Below are positions 10,900-22,328 of a stretch of DNA of 64,000 bases, one piece after another. The notes under the pieces are model-generated. The model made no database searches and had not been told where the DNA came from. It was given only the letters and a program-made list of their open reading frames with translations. Position 1 is the first letter of the stretch. Each line of letters opens with the position of its first letter. The DNA lies in assembly GCA_951804985.1 (NCBI GenBank), contig OX638135.1:67716507-67780506 (forward strand), written 5' to 3'. Position numbers and translations under genes: made by a program. The stretch is from Dryomyza anilis. Its lineage: Eukaryota > Arthropoda > Insecta > Diptera > Dryomyzidae.

Positions 10900-13198
10900 A
10901 ACGTTGCAAAAATCTATGCGGAATTTTTGCGACATTTTCCTACTCGGCAAGTTCAAAATGCTCCGCTGACGATGTGTCGTTTGATGGACATTATCATACC
11001 CCCTCAAATCAAAAGCAGAGTATTTGTTTACTTAGATGATTTGCTCTTGCTCAGCGACAGCTTTGAAAAACACATGAATTTATTAGTACAGGTTTCTCAA
11101 TTATTATGAAAAGCCGGATTAACTTTGAACATTTCGAAATTTAAATGGTGTATTAAAGAAGTCAAGTATCTGGGCTACATTATTGGGAATGGTTGTATTA
11201 AACCGGATCCTGATAAAGTGTCCGCGATTCGCAACATTTCTCCTCCAAGAACTATTCGCGAAGTAAGGAGTTTTTAGGTCTCGCGGGATGGTATCGGCGT
11301 TTTTTAGATAGTTATGCATCTCTAACAGCTCCTTTATCAGATTTGACAAAAAAGACCAAATCATTTATTTGGACGCCAGAAGCTCAAAAGGCTTTCGATA
11401 AAGTGAAGCAAATGTTGACAACTGCACCAGTTTTAGTTACACCTGATTTTGAACATCGATTCATAATACAATGCGATGCATCGAAAATAGGAGTAGGAGG
11501 AGTTCTGGCACAAGAAGATGCTGACGGGATAGAAAAACCAATCGCTTCCTTTTCATATAAATTAAATCGTGCACAGTAGAATTATTCAATAACAGAGCTT
11601 GAATGTCTTTCGGCGGTGTTAAGTGTGGAAACATTTAGGGAATACGTTGAATGTCATGAGTTCAAAGTCAAAACTGACCACGCTAGCTTAAAATGGTTGA
11701 TGAGTCAATCCGATCTTAATGGTAGACTAGCCAGATGGTCACTTAAGCTACAGGGCTTTAACTTCTCTATAGAACATCGCAAAGGGAGTCTAAATGTTGT
11801 ACCCAATGCGCTATCTCGTTTACCTTTTGAAAATATAGACAGCATAGAAACAGTAACACCAGAATTAGATCTGAATTCTGAATATTTTAAAGCATAATCA
11901 TATCTTGATTTAATGAATCAGGTACAGAATAACCAAGGCCGCTTGCCGGACCTTAAGGTCGTTGATGGATACGTTTACAGACGTTCAGAATTCGCAGAGG
12001 GAAACGAATTCTCAGAGGTTTCTGCATGGAAGTTGTGGATCCCATCGGGACTCACCTCTTGTGTGTTAGAACGCGCTCACAATCCGCCCATATCCGGTCA
12101 TGGAGGGATAGCCAAAACGCTGAAAAAGTTACGCTGTAATTTCTTTTGGCCAAATATGGACAAAGATGTTCGAGAATTTGTAACAAGATGTGAAACGTGC
12201 CAATAATATAAAGCCTCTAATATAATTTTACGACCACCCATGGGTGCACAGGTCTGATCGTCCATTTCAACGACTTTACATGGATTTTTTAGGGCCTTAT
12301 CCACGTTTGAAAAAAGGGAACGTTAGCATTTTCATAGTCCTGGATCACCTTAAAAATTTTCCTCTACTTAGAACTGTGCGAAAATTTACTACAGCCTCAA
12401 TTCTAGACTTTCTAGAAACCGAAGTATTTCATATTTTTGGAATTCCTGAAGTAATAGTCAGCGATAACGGTTCTCAATTCAGGTCTAATTTATTCAAACA
12501 TTTGCTAGACAAATATGGAATTTCACATTGCTTCACCGCAATATATTTTCCGCAACCAAATTCCTCCGAGCGCGTCAATAGATTCATAATAGCTGGAATT
12601 CGATCGTATCTTTCTAAGGATCAGGGGATGTGGGATGCTAAACTTAGTGAAATTTTCGTTTCACTTCGATCTGCATATCATAGCTCAATTGGTTTATCTC
12701 CATATTATATACTCTTTGGTCAGCAGATGATTACACATGGAGCTTCCTACGAACTGTTAAGAAAATTACATTTGTTAAAAGAAGGTGACACTACCTTAAA
12801 CTCCAAATATAAGTTTCATATAGTGAGAGAAAAAGGCCAAACAGAAAATTAAAACCGCTTATGAGTCTAATAAGAAAACATATAATTTGCGAACTAGGCC
12901 TGTAGCCTTTGCTCCATGTGATACTGTATTTAGGCGAAATTTTTCGCAAAGTAATAAAGCTCATTACAACTTTAAGCTTGCTCCAAAATGTTTGAAATCC
13001 GAAGTGATCAGAAAAATCGGCAGCAGTTATTTCGAAATAGCAGAGAATGAAAAAAAATTGGAATCTTATATACAAAAGACCTTAAAAAATCAGCTAGTAA
13101 ATAAATACACCGTTGATTATGTCCATTTCAAAATAATCTGTTTTGTGACGGTTGTTCTTAATATTACCCTTTACAAAAATAAAATCGAACAGAACTAG
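10900..13198 (+). pseudogene. gypsy family C pol fragment (RT, RNase H, integrase)
   Basis: A Ty3/gypsy pol distinct from family A/B. It starts mid-RT with NAPLTMCRLMD and YLDDLLLL (about 10945-11060), followed by RNase H with QCDASKIGVGGVLAQE, the TDHASLKWL motif, an integrase zinc finger (HNPPISGHGG, then CETC) and an integrase core with MDFLGPYP, SDNGSQF and an active-site-like glutamate in SSERVNR. In-frame stops occur near 11107, 11276, 11577 and 12204, with small frame shifts, so it is dead. The RT resembles element D at 61 kb, which keeps the 5' half of a similar element. Osvaldo/Ulysses-like elements are a plausible home, but I could not confirm that. Gag and protease are missing. Confidence 0.85.
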
Positions 13199-13360
13199 AT
13201 TAACACACGATTCAAACACTTCCCCGAGTTAAAAGCGAATTACGTACGCAGCGAATTCGTTTCTGAATGAATTTCCGTTTTCCATTCATCTTTTTTCTCG
13301 ATCGACAACGAGGATAGTACTGTCTCAAGATATTCCAACAAAAAACTCAAAAGACGAAAA
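13199..13360. other. 3' untranslated sequence of gypsy C (inferred)
   Basis: This lies directly after the last pol frame of C and before the tandemly repeated block. It may be element 3' sequence or LTR. No terminal TG...CA pair could be placed. Confidence 0.35.
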
Positions 13361-14441
<1,081 letters not shown>

Positions 14442-14532
<91 letters not shown>

Positions 14533-14560
14533 AAAATATATATATAAATATATATATATA

Positions 14561-14639
<79 letters not shown>

Positions 14640-14648
14640 TTATATATT

Positions 14649-14698
<50 letters not shown>
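14442..14698. repeat. (TA)n microsatellite abutting gypsy B
   Basis: A TA array of about 257 bases with TATATAAA interruptions. It ends exactly where the truncated 5' LTR of gypsy B begins (CAAGTCGAAG). Confidence 0.97.
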
Positions 14699-14700
<2 letters not shown>

Positions 14701-15015
14701 AGTCGAAGCTTGTCGAAATATGTCGAACTGATGCCTGCAGTATATAAGGCCGCGCATCTGAGGCACTGTACTTCAGTTGTGATTTGATAGTGAACTAGTA
14801 CATCTCGTGAGCGAACGTTGTAAAGATAAATTGTAGTAATACAGCAGTTGAAATAAGTGATTGTTATTAAGTTGTTATTTAAATAAATAAAGTTAATTAA
14901 TACTGGTTGAAATAATACTAGTTAAAACCAAATATTAGTGTGTTTTTTAATTTTGTACACAATCCAGTGATACGAACTTGTAGAACAGTTTTCCGTAGAC
15001 TTAATTTTCGTAACA
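14699..15015 (+). repeat. 5' LTR of gypsy B, truncated
   Basis: Only the 3' two thirds remain, starting CAAGTCGAAGC at the end of the TA array and ending TTTTCGTAACA. It keeps the TATA box (TATATAAG, 14741-14748), the initiator TCAGTT (14773-14778) and the AATAAA signal. The upstream part present in LTR A (3955-4139) is missing. Confidence 0.9.
14741..14778 (+). promoter_or_regulatory. LTR core promoter of gypsy B
   Basis: TATATAAG and the initiator TCAGTT are separated as in LTR A, with the initiator A at 14775. This is the only promoter-bearing LTR of copy B, because the 3' LTR has lost this segment. Confidence 0.65.
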
Positions 15016-15033
15016 TTGGTGGGATTGTGATAC
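15016..15033 (+). other. Primer-binding region of gypsy B
   Basis: Immediately after the LTR terminus comes TTGGTGGGATTGTGATAC, with the TGG expected opposite a tRNA CCA end. I could not match the following bases to a specific tRNA from memory. The gag ATG at 15037 follows only three bases later, so the untranslated leader after the LTR is very short. Confidence 0.6.
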
Positions 15034-15036
15034 AAA

Positions 15037-16395
15037 ATGGTTAAATTCGAACAACTTAAAGTCGACCAGCTGAAGAAGGAGCTGGCGATTCATAATCTTC
15101 CAACTGTTGGTACAAAAGCAGAGCTACAAAATCGTCTAATGGAAGAATTAGAGAACCAAGGCATTGACCTCGCAGAGCACGAATTTGAAGTGGAAGCTGC
15201 AATAGCGTCATCGAAAAGTGTGGACACGGAGCAAAAAGTACAGTCCCAAAGTTTTGATATGAGCCAGTTGCTCGGAGCAATACAACAACAGCTTCAAGAT
15301 AATTCCAATCAACTTAAAACAGAATTAGATCAAAAATTTCTAGAAAATTTAAAACAGTTCCAAGAAAATTCGACCAGAATGGAACAGAAACTTCTAGAGA
15401 ATTCAAACCAACATCAAGTAAAAATTGAGCAACAGATGCAGGAACATTCTAAGCAGCTTCTGGAAGTTTCTAATACACTCCATGGCAAAGTTAACGAACT
15501 TGAGGCACATGTAAATGACATGGAAGGCAAATTTGGAAAATTGGAAAATTGGCCTCGACAAAAAGTTCCAGAAAATGCAAGAAGATTTCGGTGCGTTACA
15601 GCTAAGTGGATCTACACAGCATGTTCTTAGTGGTTCGAAGCTGAAATCGCCGATTTACGATGGAACTACAGCGTTCAACATTTTCAAGCTCCAATTTGAG
15701 ACAACGGCTGTAAGTAATCGATGGAACAATGAAGATAGCGTAGCAGCGCTTATTGTGACCCTGAAAGGTGGAGCGGCCGAAGTATTGCAGACTGTTCCAG
15801 AAAGCGATAGAAATAGTTACACAGCGGTTATGGCTGCACTGCAACGGAAATATGGAAGTGATCACATGAAGCAGATCTACAGAATGGAACTAAAGGGCCG
15901 AATGCAAAGGAATGGTGAAACATTGCAGGCGTATGCAGCGGACGTCGAGAGGCTTGCGCATTTGTCGTATTCAGATTCAGCAAGTGATTTCATAGAAAAG
16001 TGCAAAATCGAAGCGTTTGTTGATGGCATACACGATCAGGAGACAAAACGTGCAACAGTGATTGCGCCCAAGGTAACATTTACGGAAACGGTTACCATCG
16101 CAAATGCGTTGTGCCGATCGGCTCCAAAGGCGCGTAGAATTGATGTGGAGAACGATGATTTATTTCAAGTAGTGTGCCAAGCAGTTAAAGCAGGCGTTAA
16201 ACCGAACACACATCAGCCAACAAAGATACCCAATTCAAAGGTAAATGTGACAACTGTGATACATATGGGCATATGGCACGTGACTGTCGTAAAAAACGCA
16301 AGCGCTCAATGAATCCATTTGCAAATGAATCCCGACATGAAGAAACCCAGGATCATGTCCAAAACAACGTAAATTTTAATCAATCTTTAAACTAA
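15037..16395 (+). pseudogene. gag: gypsy B gag (capsid/nucleocapsid), frameshifted
   Basis: The start is the first ATG after the primer-binding region. Residues about 7-38 (LKVDQLKKELAIHNLPTVG and onward) resemble a SAP motif. A Gln/Glu-rich coiled coil (about residues 70-165) comes next, then a retrotransposon capsid-like region (about 15640-16200), and a CCHC zinc knuckle of the form CDNCDTYGHMARDC (16246-16287) with a basic tail. The frame changes between 15535 and 15552 (frame 1 to 2) and returns between about 16205 and 16234 (frame 2 to 1), so this copy is broken even though its beginning and end share a frame. It stops at TAA 16393-16395, right after the slippery site. Gag packages the RNA into cytoplasmic particles in this family. 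Confidence 0.9.
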
Positions 16396-19300
16396 AACGA
16401 GTCAGTTCTGCGGGGCACGATCTGACTCCCATAACCGATTGCCCCAGAATCTCCATTTCACAAATTGCTCGAAAGTCGAATAGTCTAACTGTCAAGGGGC
16501 TAATTGATTGTGTAGCATATATGGTAACGTTGGATACAGGAGCTTCACACTCAATTATAAGAAGTAACCTTGTTAATGACGAAATAGAGCCGCTTATCGG
16601 AATAAGATTGCAAACAGCGACAGGTGAAGAGGCTCCAATCAGAGGAAAAATTACCAAGGAAATCACAATTGGCACTACGACAGTTAAGCATGATTTTATA
16701 GTGGCGGAAATAGTAGACGAAATAATACTTGGCATGGACTTCATCATAAGAAACGGTTTCACACTAGATTTAACAAGAAAAATTTTGAGTTATGTCAACA
16801 CGGAGATCCAACTAAACATTGATTGTGACCAGAGCCCGAAAATTAAACAAGTTATTGCTCATAAAAATAGAAAAATACCACCTAATTCAGAAGCAATTGT
16901 TTGGGCGAAATTAAATGGAGATTGTGGGATAAGCAAGTTGTGGGTTATAGAAGCGAATGATGAGCAAATGACAAAAGACAAAGTTGTTCCAATAAGAGTT
17001 CTCAACATGGAAAACTCGTCCAAATTAATTAAAAAGGGAACAGTGATAGGCCAGTGTCAAGAGGCATCAGTGATTATAAATTGTGAGTCCAATCGATCAA
17101 GGGACTACGGCACAACGCAAATAAACAAACAATCTACTCACAGGTTTAAAAATGAGTGGACGAAGGATTTGGCTGCCAAAGAAAAGAGTCAAGTGCAACA
17201 GCTAATTGACAAATATCGGTGTATATTTGCTGAAAAGGGCCAAACGGATGGCAGAACTGCCATTGTAAAACATCGAATAGACACTGGTGATTCTAACCCA
17301 ATTCGTCAAGCACCAAGAAGGGTACCACTTCCGAAAAGAGACGAAGTATCACATTTGGTTGAAGAAATGCACACAAATGGCGTGGTGGAACCATCTGAGA
17401 GTCCATGGAGTTCACCAGTAGTATTGGTGAAAAAGAAGGACGGTAGTACTCGGTTTTGCGTTGATTACCGAAAACTTAATGATGTCACCAAGAAAGATAG
17501 TTATCCGCTGCCTAGAATCGATGACACCTTGGATACACTATCTAATGCTAAGTGGTTTTCAACGTTGGACTTGCAAAGCGGTTACTGGCAAGTGGAAATC
17601 GAAAAGAAAGATCGAGAGAAGACTGCATTCAGTACTGGAGATGGACTATGGCAATTTTTGGTAATGCCGTTTGGACTATGCAATGTCCCAGCAACATTCG
17701 AGCGGTTAATGGAGCACGTATTAAAAGGTTTACACTGGAAAACATGCCTAGTATACCTTGATGACATAATTGTTATGGGCAAGGATTTCAACGAACATCT
17801 AAGAAATCTTGAGGAAGTATTCATTCGATTGAAAAGTGCGGGTCTACAAGTTAGCCCAAAGAAATGCTCACTTTTCAAGAAAGAAGTCAAGTATCTGGGT
17901 CATCGAGTTACCACGGAAGGAGTGCATACCGATAAAGATAAAATAGTTGTAGTAAAGGAGTGGCCCAGACCGCAAAACCTACATGACCTACTAAGTTTCT
18001 TGGGGTTATGTACATACTACAGGCGATTTGTTCCAGGTTTTGCCAATGTTGCTAGCAGCCTTCACGAGTTGACAAGAAAGAAACGCGCATTTCAATGGGG
18101 CAATGATCAAGAAAGGGCGTTTTTGAAATTAAAAGGTCTCTTGTGCTCGGCACCAATTCAAGAAAAAGTGATCGCATACTACAGTAAAACCTTGTCCAAA
18201 CCCGAGCGAAATTACTGTGTCACCAGGAGGGAGCTTCTTGCTGTAATCGAAAGTGTGAAAAATTTCCACAAATACCTGTACGGGCAACAGTTTCACTTGA
18301 GAACCGATCACGCTGCACTGAGATGGTTACTTCAGTTCAAAGACCCAGAAGGCCAAATTGCGCATTGGATAGAACGATTACAGAGCTACGATTTCACCAT
18401 AGAACATCGTAAAGCAGGTCATCATGGAAATGCAGATGCTCTGTCACGACGCCCATGTAAACTAGAATGCAGTCATTGTTCAAGAGCGGAAGGAAAAGAA
18501 AACATAATTGACATTCGTTTGCTAAATGTTTTGCCCGATGAAAAATGGACTCCGGAACAAATTCAAATTGATCAAAAGAGTGATCCCGACATCACAAAAA
18601 TCATGATGTTCAAGGAACATCAAAGAAATCCATCATGGGAAGATATAGCTGCTGACAGTGCCATAACTAAAGCTTACTAGGCACAGTGGCAGAGCTTAAA
18701 GCTACACGATGGTTGCTTATATCGTGTATGGGAAAATGAAGATGGCACATCCGCTCGAAGTTTGATTGTTGTTCCCAAGCCAAAAATAAAAGAGATATTA
18801 GCGGAATACCATGGTGGATCTAGTGGTGGTCATTTGGGCATTAATAAAACGGTCGAGAAGGTAAAGAAACGTTTTTATTGGAGTGGATGCCAAGAGTCAG
18901 TCGCCGATTGGATTCGCAGTTGCCCGCAATGTGTACCAGCAAAAGGACCAACAGTCAGAAGTCGCGGTAGGATGCATCAGTACAACGTGGGAGCACCATT
19001 CGAGCGTATTGCCATGTATGACGCCGGGCCGTTTACAATCAGTGATGCGGGGAATAAGTATGTGCTTGTCGTCATTGACTACTTCAGCAAGTGGCCTGAA
19101 GTGTATCCCATGCCGAATCAAGAAGCCACAACAGTTGCAGATGCATTAGTTAACAACTGGGTAAGTCGTTTTGGAGTACCGTTGGAATTGCATTCAGATC
19201 AAGGAAGAAATTTTGAGTCTTCACTTTTTAAGGAAGTATGCAAAGTCCTTAACATACACAAAATACGAACAACGCCTTTGCACCCGCAATCTGACGGCAT

Positions 19301-19851
19301 GGTGGAAAGATTCAATCGGACTTTGGAAGAGTATCTCAGAAAAGTGGTTGATAAAAATCAAAAAGATTGGGATAAACACATACCACTGTTTCTCATTGCA
19401 TATCGAACGGCGGTTCATGACACCACAGTTGCTTCACCTGCGAAAATTGTTTTTGGAACAGACTTAAGATTACCCGCGGATTTCAAGTTCGGTGCGAGTC
19501 CTTCAGCTGGAATTCCTGTACACAATTATGTTTCCAGGAAAAGTGAAGAAATGAACGAAGTGCATAAGTTTGTAAGGCGGCGTACACAATTTGCGAGTGA
19601 TAAGATGAAGGCCAGATACGACTTGCGCACAAATTCAGAGGGATTTGCGGAAGGAGAACTTGTTTTGCTCTATAACCCACAAAGGAAAAAAGGCTTATCC
19701 CCTAAGCTACAATCACACTAGGGGACCATATAAGATAATTAAAAGAATTAACGATGTCGTGTATCGGATACAGAATACTGCAGGCGTTAGACGAAAAATG
19801 AAAGTGGTACATTTAGAAAGGTTGCCGCCGTATAGAGAGAGAGAGGATTAA
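16380..19851 (+). pseudogene. pol: gypsy B pol: protease, RT, RNase H, integrase
   Basis: The frame opens at 16380, overlaps the gag end, and runs to a TAG at 18678-18680 that replaces a TGG (Trp) seen in copy A. Protease: LDTGAS (about 16530) and ILGMDF. RT: YLDD at 17754-17765 in a conserved palm. RNase H: about 31 residues with the first catalytic Asp (DTDAS in copy A) are deleted in frame near 18158, while TDHAALRWL remains. Integrase after 18681: HHCC zinc finger (about 18806-18935), a core where MD(I/F)AGPF has become MYDAGPF near 19015, SDQGRNFES, and a glutamate after DGMVER. A stop and frame change near 19720 precede the last piece, which ends at 19851. Related elements translate this as Gag-Pol by frameshifting. 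Confidence 0.93.
16386..16392 (+). promoter_or_regulatory. -1 ribosomal frameshift site TTTAAAC (gag to pol)
   Basis: In the gag frame the codons read TCT TTA AAC TAA, so TTTAAAC sits exactly as X XXY YYZ one codon before the gag stop. Slipping back one base enters the pol frame, which is open from 16380. UUUAAAC is one of the most efficient known -1 slippery heptamers. A downstream pseudoknot or stem was not worked out. Confidence 0.8.
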
Positions 19852-19875
19852 CATCTGTTCGGGACGAACAGATTT

Positions 19876-19888
19876 AGGTGGAGGGCAG
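19876..19888 (+). other. Polypurine tract of gypsy B
   Basis: The purine-rich AGGTGGAGGGCAG directly precedes the 3' LTR TGTTACG, as expected for the plus-strand primer. The same sequence precedes LTR A. Confidence 0.75.
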
Positions 19889-20310
19889 TGTTACGAAAAG
19901 AGGTAATTTGCTCCACTGTACAAGCAATCAACAATAATAAATGAGACGCAAGACAATTCAGCGCACTAAGCAATGTGTCTCTTTCTAACACATTGCTTAG
20001 TGCGCTGAATTGTCTTGCGTCTCATCATTCGGATGGTCATTCAGCGCACTATGCAATGTGCGAGAAAGAGATAGAAGATCAGCACATTAAAACACATGAG
20101 TGCGAATAAGATGCCAATAGCATGCGTCATTCACGAAACAGCAGTTGAAATAAGTGAATAAGTGATTAAGTTGTCATTTAAATAAATAAAGTTAATTAAT
20201 ACTGGTTGAAATAATACTAGTTAAAACCAAATATTAGTGTGTTTTTAAATTTTGTACACAATCCAGTGATACGAACTTGTAGAACAGTTTTCCGTAGACT
20301 TAATTTTCGT

Positions 20311-20314
<4 letters not shown>
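19889..20314 (+). repeat. 3' LTR of gypsy B (426 bp), promoter deleted
   Basis: Begins TGTTACGAAAA and ends TTTTCGTAACA. Compared with LTR A, the segment from after CATTCACGAAA to just before CAGCAGTTGAAATAAG is missing, which removes the TATA box and initiator. It also has an extra inverted block (part of the 19941-20025 hairpin) absent from A. AATAAA is at about 20185-20190. The right edge abuts a (TA)n array. Confidence 0.93.
19941..20025. repeat. Perfect 38-bp hairpin inside the 3' LTR
   Basis: The arms 19941-19978 and 19988-20025 are exact reverse complements around a 9-base loop. The left arm is normal LTR sequence (ATGAGACGCAAG...), so the right arm is an inverted duplication. In LTR A only the left arm exists at this position. 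Confidence 0.93.

Positions 20315-20377
<63 letters not shown>
20315..20377. repeat. (TA)n microsatellite abutting 3' LTR
   Basis: A short TA array starting at the terminal CA of the gypsy B LTR. Confidence 0.95.
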
Positions 20378-20380
<3 letters not shown>

Positions 20381-20739
20381 CAATTATTTTAAACCTACTA
20401 CTTTAATTGGAGATATTTTTAAAATATTTTGAGATAATTGTAAAGTCAATTAATTCGCCATACTACTTTTCTTTGTAAGCATAAACTCATTTTATGTTCT
20501 AATGTTTGGTTCAGTGAACAGTGTTGTTCTACGATTTATTGTTATGCTATGTAACTAATTTTGTCGTAGAATAAAAATTATATGTTGATCATCAAACAAA
20601 ATGACTTCTGAATAAATTATATATGGATTCCCGTTGACCAAACCATTGTATTATTTTTGGGATATCTATATATATAAAAGGAATACTAAATTGATAGCAA
20701 GGTTGGGTAAGGGGCAATCGGGGACAAAAACAACAGTTC
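20378..20739. other. Unassigned AT-rich DNA
   Basis: No coding signal was found. The last ~50 bases (TTGATAGCAAGGTTGGGTAA region) precede the Helitron-like element and may belong to another repeat. Confidence 0.45.
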
Positions 20740-20911
20740 CTCGTGCCAAGGTTTTTGGAATATAGAGCGATTTTATTAATATAAAAAAAACATTTTTATT
20801 TATATCAGGGACCCGTGCTTAGCTGTGGACGTTTTTATGGGTTTTATCAAATAACAATTCTCCGCCAAAACAACTTTTCTCAAAGACAATTGTTTCTCAG
20901 ACTGCGCATCC

Positions 20912-21115
20912 CCGTAGAATTCTTCCCAGTAGAATATTTCGCCGTAGAATTCTTCTCAGTAGAAATCTTCGCCATAAAATTCTTCTCCATAGAACGCTTT
21001 CCGTAGAATTCTTCCCGTAAAATTCATCCCGGTAGAATCGTTCCCGGTAGAATTCTTTTTCGTAGAATTCTTCCCCGTACAATTCTTCCCCGTAGAATTT
21101 TTCCCAGTAGAAGTT
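20912..21115. repeat. Minisatellite 1, ~15-bp CCGTAGAATTCTTCC unit
   Basis: About 13 degenerate units of CCGTAGAATTCTTCC (15-16 bp). The same unit, reversed, occupies about 47157-47290 in the other copy of this element. Confidence 0.88.
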
Positions 21116-21728
21116 TTAGTGTGGTGAGTTTTAATTTGGTGAGTTTCGGTGTGGCGAGTTTAGGTGTGGTGAATTTTGGTGTGGTGATTTTTAGTGTGGT
21201 GATTTTTAGTGTGGTGAGTTTTAGTGTTGTTAGATTTAGTGTGGTGATTTTTTGTGTGGTTGTTTTTAGTGTGGTGAATTTTATTGTGGTGAGTTTTAGT
21301 GCGGTGAATTTTTATGTGGTGAATTTTATTGTGGTGAGATTTTGTAGTGAATTTCAGTGTGGTGAGTTTTGGGGTGGTGTATTTTAGTGTGCTGAATTTT
21401 TATGTGGTGAATTTTATTGTGGTGAGTTTTAGTGTAGCGAAATTCAGTGTGGTGAATTTTATTGTGGTGAATTTTAGTGTGGTGAATTTTTATGTGGTGA
21501 ATTTTATTGTGGTGAGTTTAAGTGTGGTGTATTTCAATATAGTTAGTTTTATTGTGGTGAATTTTAGTGTGGTGAGTTTCGGTGTGGTGAGTTTATGTGT
21601 GGTGAATTTTGGTGTGGTGAGTTTTAGTGTGGTGAGTTTTAGTGTAGTGAGTTTTAGTGAGGTGAATTTTAGTGAGGTCAATTTTATTGTGGTGAGTTTT
21701 AGTGTGGTGATTTCAGTGTGGTGAGTTT
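21116..21728. repeat. Minisatellite 2, 15-bp GTGGTGAGTTTTAGT unit
   Basis: About 40 tandem units of a 15-bp motif, with GTGGTGAATTTTAGT and GTGGTGAATTTTATT as common variants. Because 15 is a multiple of three, open frames run through it on both strands, giving VVSFS-type and KLTTL-type peptides. These are not genes. Confidence 0.95.
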
Positions 21729-21892
21729 GGATACTTTATCTTTTTTGTTTTTTTGTTTTTTTTGGATTTTAGTTTAATGATATTGGCTTTGTTTTTGGGT
21801 TTTTGCTTTTGTTTTGTGCTTTTGCATTTATTTTTTTTTGTATTTAAGTTTTTGTTTCATGTTCGTAGCAGGTGAAAGTCCCATGTTAAATG

Positions 21893-22297
<405 letters not shown>

Positions 22298-22328
22298 CGG
22301 CCAATCCTGATCTTAAATCGGTCCCCGA

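Larger units (their letters stand above)
14699..20314 (+). mobile_element. Ty3/gypsy retrotransposon copy B, nearly full length
   Basis: The order is truncated 5' LTR (14699-15015), primer-binding region, gag (15037-16395), -1 frameshift site (16386-16392), pol (16380-19851), polypurine tract and 3' LTR (19889-20314). Gag carries a SAP-like N-terminus, a coiled coil and one CCHC knuckle. Pol has the order protease, RT, RNase H, integrase, which defines Ty3/gypsy. The copy is inactive: the 5' LTR is cut off by a TA array, the 3' LTR lacks its promoter, gag is frameshifted twice, pol has nonsense and frame changes, and RNase H is deleted in part. Confidence 0.95.
20740..21890 (-). mobile_element. 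Helitron-like non-autonomous element, reverse copy
   Basis: The reverse complement matches the element at 46558-47486: the same subterminal block (ATCAGGGACCCGTGCTT, TTTTATGGGTTTTAT), the same GTAGAATTC and GTGGTGA minisatellites, and the same tail ending near CATGTTCGTAG. The exact termini are unclear here and the right side runs into a (TA)n array. No protein is encoded. The Val-Ser-Phe repeats seen on translation come from the minisatellite. Confidence 0.75.

Noticed and set aside
21121..21724. Val-Ser-Phe repeat protein of 88-125 residues
   Set aside because: It is the 15-bp minisatellite read in frame. The opposite strand gives an equally open Lys-Leu-Thr repeat, and the array lies inside a non-autonomous element.
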